Notes under the pieces: model-generated
Told to the model about the DNA's origin: nothing
What the model saw: the letters and a program-made list of their open reading frames with translations, nothing else
The model's database searches: none
DNA from: Labilibaculum antarcticum
GTDB lineage: Bacteria; Bacteroidota; Bacteroidia; Bacteroidales; Marinifilaceae
Assembly: GCF_002356295.1 (NCBI RefSeq)
Contig: NZ_AP018042.1
Coordinates: 1,334,361 to 1,398,360 of the forward strand
Direction of reading: 5' to 3'
Length of the DNA: 64,000 bases
Made by a program: the position numbers and the translations under genes
Part shown: in pieces, positions 42,907 to 52,644 of the stretch
Position numbering within the stretch: the stretch's first letter is position 1
How the letters are laid out: the number at the start of each line of letters is the position of its first letter

Positions 42907-43230
42907 TTAATCAAAGAGGAGGTTATACGTTCGTCTAATCTCCTCTTCAACTTGCCCGACACTAATTGCCCGACTTCTCCGTAATAATTCTTTACCATCC
43001 AGATAAACCAATAAACTAGGATTAGTGTACAAACCTAATTGTGCCGCAACTTCCGGATGCTGCGCAGTATCGATATGGAAAGCTTTCAATTCAGGAAACT
43101 CTTCCTGCATCATACCACTTATTTTGGGTGACAATATCTGACACACACCACAAGAAGGTGCGGAAAAATAGATGTAAAAAGATTCCCTCTTCTCTTTCAA
43201 TACTTCCAATTCGGACAATGATAAATTCAT
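42907..43230 (-). CDS. Thioredoxin-family protein
   Basis: This 107-residue protein has no signal peptide, so it is cytoplasmic. The redox motif is SAPSCGVCQILSPKI (CGVC), with the cis-Pro loop at LYTNPSLLVYLDG. The CGVC replaces the usual CGPC, which would shift the redox potential. Partners are unknown. It is a single-gene unit on the minus strand, 140 bp after the terminator of the zinc-ribbon gene. The convergent CoA-binding gene lies 37 bp away. Confidence 0.88.
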   Translation of the reverse strand: MNLSLSELEVLKEKRESFYIYFSAPSCGVCQILSPKISGMMQEEFPELKAFHIDTAQHPEVAAQLGLYTNPSLLVYLDGKELLRRSRAISVGQVEEEIRRTYNLLFD

Positions 43231-43317
43231 AAGGCTAATTTCCTTTAAAACAGAAATAAATATACTAATAAAGACAAGTGTGACTCAAAAATAGCAGGAA
43301 AAATCCAACTCATAAAA

Positions 43318-43346
43318 AAAGCTGTTTCAAAAAATGAAACAGCTTT
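43318..43346 (-). terminator. Terminator after the zinc-ribbon gene
   Basis: AAAGCTGTTTCA (43318-43329) and TGAAACAGCTTT (43335-43346) form a perfect 12-bp stem with loop AAAAA. On the minus strand it is followed by a T-run (the A's at 43314-43320). Confidence 0.92.
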
Positions 43347-43370
43347 CTTTATATCTTATTAAGAATAGTA

Positions 43371-44207
43371 TTATTCTTTTTTACGAGTTCTTCTTTTTGG
43401 CTTTTCAGCTTGTTCAGCCTTTTCAGCTTCCTCTAAACTATTGTCGTAATCAACAATAAAACGATCTACTAAAATACGTCCACAGTATTCACAAACGATA
43501 ATTTTTTTACGAGAACGAATATCCATTTGACGCTGTGGTGGAATTTTTTTAAAACAACCTCCACATGCATCACGCTCAACAGTTACAACGGCAAGACCAT
43601 TTCTTGCATTTGAACGAATCCGAGCATAAGCTGTTAATAAACGCGCTTCTATTTTTTTTCTAAAAGAAACAGACTGTTCAACTAGTTTTTCTTCTTCAAT
43701 TTGAGTTTCTGATACAATTGCATCTAACTCATTTTTTTTGCCTTCCAAATCAACCTTTCTATCAGAAAAAACTTTATCTGAGTTTTCAATTACAGCTTTT
43801 TTGGTGGCTAATTCTGAAGTAAACTCTCGAATTCTCTTTTCGCACAATTCAATTTCTAAATTTTGAAATTCAATTTCTTTTGAAATAGAATCAAACTCAC
43901 GATTATTGCGAACATTCATTTGTTGAGCTTCATACTTTTTAATCAGTAATCCAGCTTCTTTAATTTCTTGTTTTTTCTTCGCAATAGTTTCAACCAAATC
44001 TTTTACTTCATTGTTTAGATTGGCAATCCTAGTATCAAGACCAGCGATTTCATCTTCCAAATCCTGAACTTCCAATGGAAGTTCTCCTCTTAGCGTTCTA
44101 ATTTGGTCTATTTCAGAATCGACACACTGCATCTCGTACATTGTGCGTAATTTTTCTTCTACTGAAATATCCTTAAAATCTGAAGCCTTTGGATTTTGTG
44201 TAGTCAT
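43371..44207 (-). CDS. Zinc-ribbon coiled-coil protein (zf-RING_7/DUF164 type)
   Basis: This 278-residue cytoplasmic protein is mostly a long coiled coil (about 20-190) with heptad-rich Leu, Glu and Lys (DLEDEIAGLDTRIANLNNEV). A C-terminal zinc ribbon (about 205-245) has CGGCFKKIPP and CEYCGRIL. A basic/acidic low-complexity tail (KPKRRTRKKE) follows. The family is found in many bacteria and archaea and is thought to bind nucleic acid; a Chlamydia member supports type III secretion, but the general function is unknown. It starts 5 bp after nif3, so the two are coupled, an association common in Bacteroidota. Confidence 0.9.
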   Translation of the reverse strand: MTTQNPKASDFKDISVEEKLRTMYEMQCVDSEIDQIRTLRGELPLEVQDLEDEIAGLDTRIANLNNEVKDLVETIAKKKQEIKEAGLLIKKYEAQQMNVRNNREFDSISKEIEFQNLEIELCEKRIREFTSELATKKAVIENSDKVFSDRKVDLEGKKNELDAIVSETQIEEEKLVEQSVSFRKKIEARLLTAYARIRSNARNGLAVVTVERDACGGCFKKIPPQRQMDIRSRKKIIVCEYCGRILVDRFIVDYDNSLEEAEKAEQAEKPKRRTRKKE

Positions 44208-44212
44208 ATGTT

Positions 44213-45307
44213 TTACAAATAATTTATTGGATTCGAATTTATTTCTGAAATATAGACCGCAAAGTTAGGGAATTTTTTCTTAACTATCTCATAAAAAATA
44301 TCTCTCGTAAATTGTTCACTTTCGTAATGTCCGATATCGGCAATTATTATCCTTCCTTCGGCATCAAAAAACTCATGATATTTAAAATCTCCCGACACAT
44401 AAACATCAGCCTTTTGGCTGATAGCCTTGCTTAATAAGGAGCTTCCACTCCCTCCACATACGGCAACAGTTTTTATTTCCTTTTTACATATTTCGGTATG
44501 CCTTATGCAAGCGCACCCGAAAATCTCCTTTATTCTTTTTAAGAATAACAGAGGCTCTTCTGACACTGAAAGTTCCCCAATCATGCCTAATCCGACTTGA
44601 TTGTTGTCATTTTCAAGTTGATAAAGATCATAAGCGACCTCTTCGTATGGATGACTTTTGAGCAATGCAGAAGTTATTTTATTCTTTAGATGTTTAGGAA
44701 AAACAGTTTCTACACGAACTTCCGGTTCAAGATGCAGTTTTCCTTTTTCGCCTAAAAACGGGTCTGTCCCTTCTCCAGCTCGAAAGCTTCCTATCCCTTC
44801 GCTAGTATAACTGCACGAATCGTAATTCCCAATGCTTCCAGCTCCTGCTACAAATAAAGCATCTCTAACTTTCTGAGCATAATTATTTGGAACAAAGGTA
44901 ACCAACTTATAAAGATCTTCGCTAACAGGCGATAGGATTCTTCTGTTTTGAAGTCCTATTAAATCACAAATACGATCACTAACACCGCCTTTTACAGAAT
45001 CTAAATTAGTGTGTGCGGCATAAATGGCAATATTATTTTGAATGGCAAGAATTACTGTTCTTTCCACATAGTTATTCCCGTTAAAACGTTTTAATCCTTT
45101 AAAAACAATTGGATGGTGAGCAATAATTAAATTCGCTCCTTTTTTTACAGCCTCCTCAACAACACTTTCCACTACATCCAAACAAATAAGGACACCTGCA
45201 ACATCCGAATCATAACTTCCAATAAGCAAACCTGCATTATCGTACGATTCCTGATAAGTCAAAGGAGCCATTTCCTCAATAGATGAAACAATATCTCTTA
45301 CTTTCAA
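44213..45307 (-). CDS. Nif3-like dinuclear metal-centre protein (DUF34)
   Basis: This is the long form of Nif3/YbgI, with an inserted PII-like domain (about 130-240, KLVTFVPNNYAQKVRDALF to PYEEVAYDLYQL). The metal-binding residues are seen in IIAHHPIVFKGLKRF, AHTNLDSVKGGVSD and, near the C-terminus, IADIGHYESEQF. The fold forms a hexameric toroid; the substrate is unsettled. No ATG is available at the front. The TTG at 45307 gives (M)KVRDIVSSIEEMAPL, which fits the family start. A TTG at 45313 adds two residues. Its gene lies between MerR (20 bp upstream) and the zinc-ribbon gene. Confidence 0.92.
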   Translation of the reverse strand: MKVRDIVSSIEEMAPLTYQESYDNAGLLIGSYDSDVAGVLICLDVVESVVEEAVKKGANLIIAHHPIVFKGLKRFNGNNYVERTVILAIQNNIAIYAAHTNLDSVKGGVSDRICDLIGLQNRRILSPVSEDLYKLVTFVPNNYAQKVRDALFVAGAGSIGNYDSCSYTSEGIGSFRAGEGTDPFLGEKGKLHLEPEVRVETVFPKHLKNKITSALLKSHPYEEVAYDLYQLENDNNQVGLGMIGELSVSEEPLLFLKRIKEIFGCACIRHTEICKKEIKTVAVCGGSGSSLLSKAISQKADVYVSGDFKYHEFFDAEGRIIIADIGHYESEQFTRDIFYEIVKKKFPNFAVYISEINSNPINYL

Positions 45308-45326
45308 TTTCAATTAAATTTAGTTT

Positions 45327-45662
45327 TTATAATTCTTCTTTAATCTCCAAAAGAAGGTTTTTTATTTCTTGCAAGCGGGTAACAACAGCAAAATTATTCT
45401 CTGTATCCTCCTTATTTTCTTTCAGCTTAAGCTGAGCTCCCTTAAGAGTCATTCCCCTTTCTTTTACCAAATGAAATATCAAATGAAAATTATCAATATC
45501 TACTTGGGTAAAAAATCGATTTCCTTTCTTATTCTTTTTCGGTTTTATAATATCAAATTCCTTTTCCCAGAATCGAATCAAAGATGTGTTTACCTGAAAC
45601 ATATCAGCTACTTCGCCAATGGCGTAATATAGTTTTTCGATTTTTTTTTCTTTGTAAGGCAC
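45327..45662 (-). CDS. MerR-family transcriptional regulator
   Basis: This 111-residue regulator starts at a GTG. Its N-terminal MerR helix-turn-helix reads YYAIGEVADMFQVNTSLIRF followed by WEKEF. The wing follows (KPKKNKKGNRFFTQVDID), then a short helix for dimerisation (VKERGMTLKGAQLKLKENKE). There is no C-terminal effector domain, so what it senses is unknown. This truncated form is common beside nif3 in Bacteroidota and may regulate the nif3/zinc-ribbon genes downstream. The gene is co-directional with nif3. Confidence 0.9.
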   Translation of the reverse strand: MPYKEKKIEKLYYAIGEVADMFQVNTSLIRFWEKEFDIIKPKKNKKGNRFFTQVDIDNFHLIFHLVKERGMTLKGAQLKLKENKEDTENNFAVVTRLQEIKNLLLEIKEEL

Positions 45663-45751
45663 CGATGTTAAGATTTAGATTTCACAAACCAGATAAACTG
45701 TATGGAAATGAATAAATTAGATTTATTTATCAACTAAAGTAACAAATAAAA

Positions 45752-45778
45752 TGGCACGAAATAATAATTCCCGTGCCA
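45752..45778 (-). terminator. Terminator after the M23 peptidase gene
   Basis: TGGCACG (45752-45758) and CGTGCCA (45772-45778) pair around a 13-nt loop. On the minus strand the hairpin is followed by TTTTATTTG. It lies 35 bp past the stop at 45813, before the merR gene. Confidence 0.75.
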
Positions 45779-45812
45779 CTTTTTTATGTTTTCCTATTTT
45801 ATTTAGATAGAA

Positions 45813-46781
45813 CTAATCCATTGTTTGACCAGTGTTCGCTGCATAAGCAACCATACTGTCGTATTCATCGGCTGTTAAATCATTAAAATAATAGTTAATT
45901 GGATTAATTGTCCTATTGTTTTTTCTTACTTCATAGTGTATGTGCGGTCCGGTTGAGGAGCCTGTATTCCCAAGGAATGCAATAACCTCACCACGTCTAA
46001 CTTTTTGTCCCCTTTTAACGTTGTAATCGCTAAGGTGGGCATAAACCGTTTTATATCCATAACCATGATCGAGAACTACTTTTTTACCATATCCTCTTTC
46101 AGAACTACAATGAACAATTACTCCATCACCGGTAGCATAGATAGGCGTTCCAATTGTCCCATTAAAATCCATCCCATCGTGGAATTTACGGGTTTTATAA
46201 ATTGGATGAATCCTCCAACCGTAACCAGATGAAATTCTTCCAAAATCTTTTATCGCAATTGGCATAATCGCTGGAATGGAAGCAAGCATTTTAAACTTGT
46301 TTTTCACCATAACCTCAACATCATCGTATGATTTAGTTTGAACATACATTGATTTTGCGAGACGATCGATCTTTTTGTTGGTAGAAATAACCAATTCGGA
46401 ATTTTCCAGATTCTCCAGGTTAGAGTATCGGTTTACACCACCATAACCCGCTTTTCGGATGTTTGAATGAATGGGTTCTGCCTCAAAAATTACTCGGTAA
46501 ATATTATCATCCCTTTGCTCAAGATCAGTTAAAACGTTTTGAAGTTTTGCCAATTCTGAATTAAGTCGAGTATATTGAGTAACTAATTGTTGATTTTCAC
46601 GAATTAGAGATCTCTCTTTTGGTGAACCGAAAAAATAGAACAACACAACAACCATAACAATTGCGAGTACTGAACTTGAAGCCATGTGTTTAAGGACGTT
46701 AATTATCTTCGTCTTAAAATTGACTTCTACTTTTTCGTAACTAATAGACTCAGGGTTAAACTGATACTTAGTCTTCGCCAT
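45813..46781 (-). CDS. M23 family zinc metallopeptidase
   Basis: This 322-residue envelope enzyme has a cytoplasmic tail, one membrane anchor (about 38-55, SSVLAIVMVVVLFYFFG) and a coiled coil (about 60-100, RENQQLVTQYTRLNSELAKL). The C-terminal LytM domain shows SSGYGWRIHPIYKTRKFHDG with the metal-binding H-x-x-x-D (HDGMDF). Then come GVIVHCSSERGYGKKVVLDH, VYAHLSDYNVKRGQ and the final HIHYEVRKN (HxH). This is the usual DD- or LD-endopeptidase or NlpD-like activator plan. All metal ligands are present, so it should be catalytically active in peptidoglycan remodelling. Its gene is divergent from alaS. Confidence 0.93.
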   Translation of the reverse strand: MAKTKYQFNPESISYEKVEVNFKTKIINVLKHMASSSVLAIVMVVVLFYFFGSPKERSLIRENQQLVTQYTRLNSELAKLQNVLTDLEQRDDNIYRVIFEAEPIHSNIRKAGYGGVNRYSNLENLENSELVISTNKKIDRLAKSMYVQTKSYDDVEVMVKNKFKMLASIPAIMPIAIKDFGRISSGYGWRIHPIYKTRKFHDGMDFNGTIGTPIYATGDGVIVHCSSERGYGKKVVLDHGYGYKTVYAHLSDYNVKRGQKVRRGEVIAFLGNTGSSTGPHIHYEVRKNNRTINPINYYFNDLTADEYDSMVAYAANTGQTMD

Positions 46782-46860
46782 GTAATATTTTTAGATTGAG
46801 TTTATAGAAAAAAGCCTAAACTTTTCTTTCTACACAGGTAACAAAATTAAGGAAATAATC

Positions 46861-46868
46861 TAACTTTG
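46861..46868 (+). promoter_or_regulatory. Candidate -7 box of the alaS promoter
   Basis: TAACTTTG matches TAnnTTTG and lies 44 bp before the ATG at 46912. This supports the ATG over an in-frame TTG at 46891. No clear TTG at -33 was seen. Confidence 0.45.
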
Positions 46869-46911
46869 CAAGCTTAGGATACAAATCACATTGACTCAAA
46901 ATATTATGCAA

Positions 46912-49545
46912 ATGAATTCTAACGAAATCAGACAGGCATTTTTGGATTTCTTTGCCTCCAAACAACATAAAACTGTTTCTTCGGCACCAATGGTAATTAA
47001 AGATGATCCGACTTTAATGTTTACAAATGCTGGAATGAATCAGTTTAAAGATATATTCCTGGGTAATACACCAATTAAGTACAAACGAATTGCCAACTCT
47101 CAAAAATGTCTGCGCGTTTCGGGGAAACACAACGATTTAGAAGAAGTTGGTCATGACACTTACCATCACACAATGTTTGAAATGTTGGGTAACTGGTCAT
47201 TTGGTGATTACTTTAAAGAAGATGCAATTAATTGGGCCTGGGAACTTCTTACCGAGGTATTTAAACTGCCTCAAGATAGATTGTACGCCTCTGTTTTCGA
47301 AGGAAGTGATGATGATAAGTTGGGTCGTGATGATGAAGCTGCAGAATTATGGAGCAAATTCTTACCTACCTCACAAATTATAAATGGAAACAAGAAGGAC
47401 AACTTCTGGGAAATGGGTGAAACCGGTCCTTGTGGTCCTTGTTCCGAAATTCATGTTGACTTACGCAGCGATGAAGAACGTAAGTTGGTTGCCGGTCGTG
47501 ATTTGATAAATCAAGATCATCCTCAGGTAATTGAAATCTGGAATCTTGTATTCATGCAATACAATCGTAAAGCTGACAGCTCTTTGGAACCTTTGCCTCA
47601 TCAGCATGTTGATACAGGTATGGGATTTGAACGTTTGTGCATGGCTATGCAAGGGAAAACATCAAACTACGATACCGATGTGTTCCAGCCAATTATTCAG
47701 ACAATTGCAAAAATGAGCGCTAAGAAATATGGAGAAGATGAGGTAATTGACATTGCTCTTAGAGTAATCTCTGATCACATTAGAACCATTGCTTTCGCCA
47801 TTACCGATGGACAATTACCATCGAATAATAAAGCGGGATATGTAATACGAAGAATTTTAAGAAGAGCTGTTCGTTACGGCTATACTTTCCTTGGCTTTAA
47901 AGAGCCATTTATGTATCGTTTAATTCCGGTACTAATTAAGGTGATGGGAAATCATTTCCCTGAACTGGTGAAACAACAAAACTTAATTGAAAAGGTAGTG
48001 ATGGAAGAGGAAAACTCTTTCTTACGGACTCTTGAAAACGGAATTCGCCTTTTGGATCAAATTATTGATAAAACTAAATCGGAAGATTACAAAGTTGTCT
48101 CAGGTAAGGTGGCTTTTGAATTGTACGACACCTATGGTTTCCCTTTAGATTTGACTGAATTGATTTTGAAAGAAACCGGTTTGGTTATTAATCGCAGAGA
48201 GTTTAACGATGAAATGGAAGCTCAGAAAAATCGTTCCCGTTCAGCAACATCTGTTGATACCGGCGATTGGGTTGAGATTTTGAAAGATGATGTAGAAGAA
48301 TTTGTTGGATACGATTACCTGACTACTGATGTAAGAATTACTCGTTACCGTAAAATATCTTCGAAAGATAAAGATCAATTTCAATTGGTTTTCAACATCA
48401 CTCCTTTCTATGGTGAAAGTGGCGGACAAGTTGGAGATACTGGATATATAGAAGCAAATGGAGAAAAAATCTCTATTGTTGAAACAAAAAAAGAAAACGG
48501 TTTAATTGTTCATTTCACAAAAGAATTACCAGAAGATCCGACTGTAGTATTTAAAGCAGTAGTCAGCGAAAGCAAAAGAACTCAAATTGCAAACAATCAT
48601 ACGGCAACTCACTTAATGCACCACGCACTTCGTGAAGTATTGGGTGAGCATGTGGAGCAAAAAGGATCATTAGTAAATCCTGATCATTTGCGTTTCGACT
48701 TTTCACACTTCCAAAAGCTAACCGAAGAAGAAATTGCCAAAGTAGAACAAATCGTGAATACTAAAATTCGCGAGAATATTTCTATCGAAGTAAAGAACAA
48801 CATCCCAATGGCCGAGGCGGTTAACCTTGGTGCAATGGCTTTGTTTGGTGAGAAATATGGCGATTTGGTTCGTGTTATCAAATTTAATGATTCGATAGAG
48901 CTTTGTGGTGGTACTCACGTGAAAGCCACTGGTCAGATTGGATATTTCAAAATCACATCGGAAAGTGCTATTGCCGCTGGTGTTAGAAGAATTGAAGCGA
49001 TTACATCTGTAAAAGCAGAACAATTTATCAACGATAAGTTGAATACTTTAAAGGAGATTGAATGCATCTTTAAATCAAATCAGAATCTGATTAAAAACAT
49101 TACTGATTTGATGAATGAGAATTCAGGTTTGAAAAAGGATTTGGACGGTTTTGTAAAAGATCGCCTGAAGATCGTTAAGAATGATTTGAAAGGGAATATT
49201 TCAATACTAAAAGATGTGAACATTATTGCTGAGTCAATTACTGTTGGCAGCGCAGGAGACATTAAGGATATCGCCTTTCAACTAAAAGGAGAAGTAGACA
49301 ATCTTGTGTTTATTTCCGGTGCCGATTTAAATGGAAAAGCAAATATCACCATCATGTTCTCGGATAATTTGGTAAAAGAGTACGATTTAAATGCCGGAGC
49401 AATTATTCGTGAAGCTGCCAAAGAAATTAAAGGTGGTGGTGGCGGACAGCCTTTCTTTGCTTCAGCTGGTGGTAAAGATCCTAAAGGATTAGAAAAAGCC
49501 ATTGAAGTTGCCAAAAAAATGGTTCTTCATAAGATTGAAGGATAA
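46912..49545 (+). CDS. alaS: Alanine-tRNA ligase
   Basis: This class II synthetase shows the catalytic core ([55 protein letters not shown]), with motif 3 in the GMGFERL stretch. The editing domain has the [16 protein letters not shown] zinc-site start and ends CGGTH. A C-terminal DHHA1-type C-Ala domain follows, with glycine-rich [15 protein letters not shown]. The ATG at 46912 gives [17 protein letters not shown], matching family N-termini; an ATG at 46906 adds two residues. The in-frame TTG at 46891 is less likely. The length (877 residues) is normal. A terminator follows 28 bp past the stop. Confidence 0.97.
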   Translation: MNSNEIRQAFLDFFASKQHKTVSSAPMVIKDDPTLMFTNAGMNQFKDIFLGNTPIKYKRIANSQKCLRVSGKHNDLEEVGHDTYHHTMFEMLGNWSFGDYFKEDAINWAWELLTEVFKLPQDRLYASVFEGSDDDKLGRDDEAAELWSKFLPTSQIINGNKKDNFWEMGETGPCGPCSEIHVDLRSDEERKLVAGRDLINQDHPQVIEIWNLVFMQYNRKADSSLEPLPHQHVDTGMGFERLCMAMQGKTSNYDTDVFQPIIQTIAKMSAKKYGEDEVIDIALRVISDHIRTIAFAITDGQLPSNNKAGYVIRRILRRAVRYGYTFLGFKEPFMYRLIPVLIKVMGNHFPELVKQQNLIEKVVMEEENSFLRTLENGIRLLDQIIDKTKSEDYKVVSGKVAFELYDTYGFPLDLTELILKETGLVINRREFNDEMEAQKNRSRSATSVDTGDWVEILKDDVEEFVGYDYLTTDVRITRYRKISSKDKDQFQLVFNITPFYGESGGQVGDTGYIEANGEKISIVETKKENGLIVHFTKELPEDPTVVFKAVVSESKRTQIANNHTATHLMHHALREVLGEHVEQKGSLVNPDHLRFDFSHFQKLTEEEIAKVEQIVNTKIRENISIEVKNNIPMAEAVNLGAMALFGEKYGDLVRVIKFNDSIELCGGTHVKATGQIGYFKITSESAIAAGVRRIEAITSVKAEQFINDKLNTLKEIECIFKSNQNLIKNITDLMNENSGLKKDLDGFVKDRLKIVKNDLKGNISILKDVNIIAESITVGSAGDIKDIAFQLKGEVDNLVFISGADLNGKANITIMFSDNLVKEYDLNAGAIIREAAKEIKGGGGGQPFFASAGGKDPKGLEKAIEVAKKMVLHKIEG

Positions 49546-49572
49546 ATTAAGCGCTCAATTTTAGAGATATAG

Positions 49573-49600
49573 AAAGCGACTGCCGAAAGGGGGTCGCTTT
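49573..49600 (+). terminator. Terminator after alaS
   Basis: AAAGCGAC (49573-49580) and GTCGCTTT (49593-49600) pair, with CC/GG extending the stem toward the GAAA loop. The right arm is followed by TGTTTTG. It lies 28 bp past the alaS stop. Confidence 0.85.
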
Positions 49601-49818
49601 TGTTTTGCTCTGTTCACTCATCCTATTTTTACAGATTAAAATATGGGAAAAAACAAAATCGGCATTGATGCCCTAAGCCTGTCTGTAAATTGAAAATTAT
49701 TGATTGATTATCTTCAAATGAACTCATATTAGCAATTCGGAACAAAAAACGGACGTATTAGCATGCTACTACCCCTTTTATTATCAATAAACAGTCGATT
49801 TTGCAGTGAATTGCATGC

Positions 49819-50365
49819 CGCCGAAGAGAAATTACTCGCATTGATATTCAAATGCACAATGCCGAAGAAAATTTGATCACATTTATCTTCAAATCGCCCA
49901 TTTCACATCAGAAACACCCAAATTTGACATCAAATCGATCATTGCCGAAGAGAAATTGATCACATTGATATTCAAATGCACAATGCCGAAGAGAATTTGA
50001 TCACATTTATCTTCAAATCGCCCATTTCATATCAGAAACGCGCAAATTTACCATCAAATCAATCATTGCCGAAGAGGAATTACTCACATTGATATTCAAA
50101 TGCACAATGCCGAAGAGAATTTGATCACATTTATCTTCAAATCGCCCATTTCACATCAGAAACACCCAAATTTGACATCAAATCGATCATTGCCGAAGAG
50201 AAATTACTCGCATTGATATTCAAATGCACAATGCCGAAGAGAATTTGATCACATTTATCTTCAAATCGCCCATTTCACATCAGAAACACCCAAATTTGCC
50301 ATCAAATCGATCATTGCCGAAGAGGAAGTACTCGCATTGGTACTGAAAGGCACAATGCCGAAGAG
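49819..50365. repeat. 124-bp higher-order tandem repeat array (each unit about three 41-bp subrepeats)
   Basis: The CCGAAGAG landmark recurs at 49821, 49945, 50069, 50193 and 50317, exactly 124 bp apart. The first four units are complete, the fifth breaks off after its first subrepeat (50358), and units differ by few bases. Each unit divides into about 41, 42 and 41 bp subrepeats. Two start CCGAAGAG; the third starts CACATCAGAAA. They share a core such as TTGATATTCAAATG, TTATCTTCAAATCG or TTGACATCAAATCG. A decayed copy is visible at about 49700-49745 (GATTATCTTCAAATGAAC). 124 is not a multiple of 3 and no frame is open across it, so it is not coding. The array fills the gap between the convergent alaS and ccsA genes. 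Confidence 0.95.
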
Positions 50366-50470
50366 TGTAAGCATCTATGAATGTATTCAGGCTTGAATAA
50401 GGAAAAGCGGTCAGTTCTATTTCCCAATGAGATCTGCGGATCCGAGACAATTCACAAATTGCCGACCCAA

Positions 50471-51256
50471 TTAAGCTTGCTGACTGTAAGTATGAACACT
50501 GAATTGTGCTGATGGAAGGTAGTTAACTCCAAACCAGCAGATCAATAACAGTACGAAAGCCAAAGCAAGAATCCATAAAGAAGATTTAAATTTTGATGGC
50601 ATATGGAGTCGACGATGAATGTAGACCAAATAACCCAGCCAGGTGATGAATGCCCACGTTTCTTTCGGATCCCATGTCCAATAGTGTCCCCAAGCTTCTT
50701 TTGCCCACAAAGCTCCGAAAAGCAATCCCAGCGTTAGAAAAGCAAAGCCTAGATATACCAGATTATCTGCCATCAGCATAATTTTAGGCTGCAGCTGTCC
50801 TTTGTATTCCTGATACAAGCCCCGCATGGCTACCAAGGAAGATGCAGCCAAAAATGCATAGGCAAAAATATAGACTACTACATGTGGCACAAACCACGGA
50901 CTCTGCAATGCAGGCATTAAGGTTTTAGAGAAATTTTCGGGATGTATGTAGTTGATAAAAAGAAAGAGCAATGATAAAGCCAGACTGTAATACAACATCC
51001 AGTTGTAACGCCAGCGCCAATAGGTTATAAAGCCAATTACTGGCAAAAAAAATGCATACCACAAACGGGTTTCGCCTAATGTTCGCATTGGAGGCCGCTC
51101 CAAACTAATCCATAAAAAGCCAATAAAAATGGCAATGCTTGCAATTCCCAACAGCACCAATCCGTTTCTAATTAGTTCGCGTTTGGGAATAAAAGCAGCC
51201 AGCAACCAAGTACTTGCGCTAACTCCTGCCGCCAATAAAAAATGATTCCATATCAT
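50471..51256 (-). CDS. ccsA: Cytochrome c assembly protein CcsA (System II)
   Basis: This 261-residue membrane protein has about eight hydrophobic helices. The tryptophan-rich heme-handling WWD motif reads AWGHYWTWDPKETWAFITWL. Conserved histidines flank it: HVVVYIFAYAFLAASS (near 125), and HTYSQQA at the end. CcsA with ResB exports heme and ligates it to apocytochromes c at the outer face of the inner membrane. It is the last gene of the nrf operon, 42 bp after resB, so it probably serves NrfA and NrfH. The divergent fused ccsBA gene encodes a second complete system. Confidence 0.93.
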   Translation of the reverse strand: MIWNHFLLAAGVSASTWLLAAFIPKRELIRNGLVLLGIASIAIFIGFLWISLERPPMRTLGETRLWYAFFLPVIGFITYWRWRYNWMLYYSLALSLLFLFINYIHPENFSKTLMPALQSPWFVPHVVVYIFAYAFLAASSLVAMRGLYQEYKGQLQPKIMLMADNLVYLGFAFLTLGLLFGALWAKEAWGHYWTWDPKETWAFITWLGYLVYIHRRLHMPSKFKSSLWILALAFVLLLICWFGVNYLPSAQFSVHTYSQQA

Positions 51257-51298
51257 GGGTCAAAACTTTAAATACAACAATTAAAAAACCTGCTCATT

Positions 51299-52555
51299 TT
51301 AATTTGAAACACCGGTAAGCGTTTCCTCATTTTTCACTTTATTGCCCCGCCAAAACATATATACCGAACCAATCATCATCATAAAAACACCGATGTAGAC
51401 AAATATTTGCCATGGATCTTTTACCACTTCCACAATGCTTTTGGTAGAGTAAATCCCCATCTTCTCATCGTAGCTTAATTGATATATTTTCCAGCCGTTA
51501 ACAGTGAAAGGTTTATTCACTTCCAAAGTTTGTTCTTGCTTTTGTCCATCGGGCGTATAAATGCTGACCTCTGATGAAAACTTTTTAGGTTCGGGTACAG
51601 TCATCAGCACTGAAAATCGTTCATCAATTTTTAAAGATTCATGAGGTCGATTAAAGCTACCGCAACTGATCCATCCTGAAATGGTATCTTTAGCTGGGGT
51701 AATCACTCTCACCTTTGCAGCTGGTGCAGCTCCCAAATCAACCAGAAAATAGTACCTGTCTCCTGCCCGCCCCGATGTCACAAAAAACTCATCAACAATA
51801 ATTTCCCAATCGTGAAGCTTACATTTTAAACCATCCTCGATCATGATCAGAGATGGTTTACTCGCTTCGTAAAGTGATCCCGTTGTGTTGTCAATCACAG
51901 CTAATTTGGGGTGAAATTCTTCAATTTTAAAATCGTTCAGTTTTATAGCCAATGGCAAGTCCATGTAGTTTCCTTTATCATCGTAAGCTCTTCCTTCAAT
52001 TTGATTTTCATTCAAATCCATTCGAAGCCTCTGAAGATCTCCCGAGCCTAATCCTGCAGCAAAAACGGTAATCCACAATCCCAAATGACTGCATATAAAC
52101 CCCCAGTTTTTCAATTTCAAAGGAAATAGTTTTTGAATGACCACCATTCCCAAAACAAAGAGCAGATAAAAATTAATGATCAAAAACGGTATCGAACTTG
52201 TCAATCGATTCAAGCCAAGTCTGCTCACTAATTCTCTGTTTTCCATTGGCGTTTGAGAGGTTACACCCATGATAACAACCAAAAAGCTTAGAGCAGCTAT
52301 GGCACCTATGGAAGCAGGAATCCCCGAAAGGAATTTGAATATTGCTTTCTTCCTGATCAGTACATACACCATCGCAATCAATAAAATATAAACACTTCCA
52401 AGAATCAAATTTTGAGGAAATACGAGTGAACCAAAAGAAGCACTGCCAACAGTAAATTCCAGAGCAAATCCGATAAGGAGCAAGCCAAAAGCCAACAAAA
52501 AACTCTCGGAATATCCCCAAGGTGATTGCCATAAGGTTTTTGTATTTTTAGTCAT
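51299..52555 (-). CDS. resB: ResB-family cytochrome c assembly protein (System II)
   Basis: This 418-residue membrane protein has four N-terminal or internal helices (about 12-33, 40-62, 85-105, 130-175). A periplasmic ResB-type domain follows (about 190-385, NQIEGRAYDDKGNYMDLPLA, EFHPKLAVIDNTTGSLY, VNGWKIYQLSYDEKMG), then a C-terminal helix (DPWQIFVYIGVFMMMIGSVY). ResB and CcsA form the heme synthase of System II. This gene lies in the nrf operon after a terminator-like hairpin, 148 bp from nrfA, and precedes ccsA by 42 bp. The fused CcsBA of the divergent gene contains a homologous part. Confidence 0.9.
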   Translation of the reverse strand: MTKNTKTLWQSPWGYSESFLLAFGLLLIGFALEFTVGSASFGSLVFPQNLILGSVYILLIAMVYVLIRKKAIFKFLSGIPASIGAIAALSFLVVIMGVTSQTPMENRELVSRLGLNRLTSSIPFLIINFYLLFVLGMVVIQKLFPLKLKNWGFICSHLGLWITVFAAGLGSGDLQRLRMDLNENQIEGRAYDDKGNYMDLPLAIKLNDFKIEEFHPKLAVIDNTTGSLYEASKPSLIMIEDGLKCKLHDWEIIVDEFFVTSGRAGDRYYFLVDLGAAPAAKVRVITPAKDTISGWISCGSFNRPHESLKIDERFSVLMTVPEPKKFSSEVSIYTPDGQKQEQTLEVNKPFTVNGWKIYQLSYDEKMGIYSTKSIVEVVKDPWQIFVYIGVFMMMIGSVYMFWRGNKVKNEETLTGVSN

Positions 52556-52644
52556 ATTGATTTAAGATGATTTAGTAAATAGTGTGAAGTCTTAGGAATT
52601 TGAATCCGATAAAAGCACATCGACAGTTTAAATATAAAAAAATA

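Larger units (their letters stand above)
49546..50470. other. Long non-coding gap between alaS and ccsA
   Basis: This 925-bp gap separates two convergent genes. It contains the alaS terminator, a 200-bp stretch with one decayed repeat unit and the 124-bp array. About 105 bp of unremarkable sequence lies before the ccsA stop. No open frame with family signal was found. Confidence 0.8.

Noticed and set aside
46891-46911. TTG start for alaS giving an extra seven residues
   Set aside because: The family N-terminus matches [10 protein letters not shown] at the ATG of 46912, and a TAnnTTTG box lies close upstream.
49819-50365. CRISPR array
   Set aside because: Units are contiguous and diverged at 124 bp with 41-bp subrepeats. 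There are no unique spacers of similar length, and no cas genes lie nearby.
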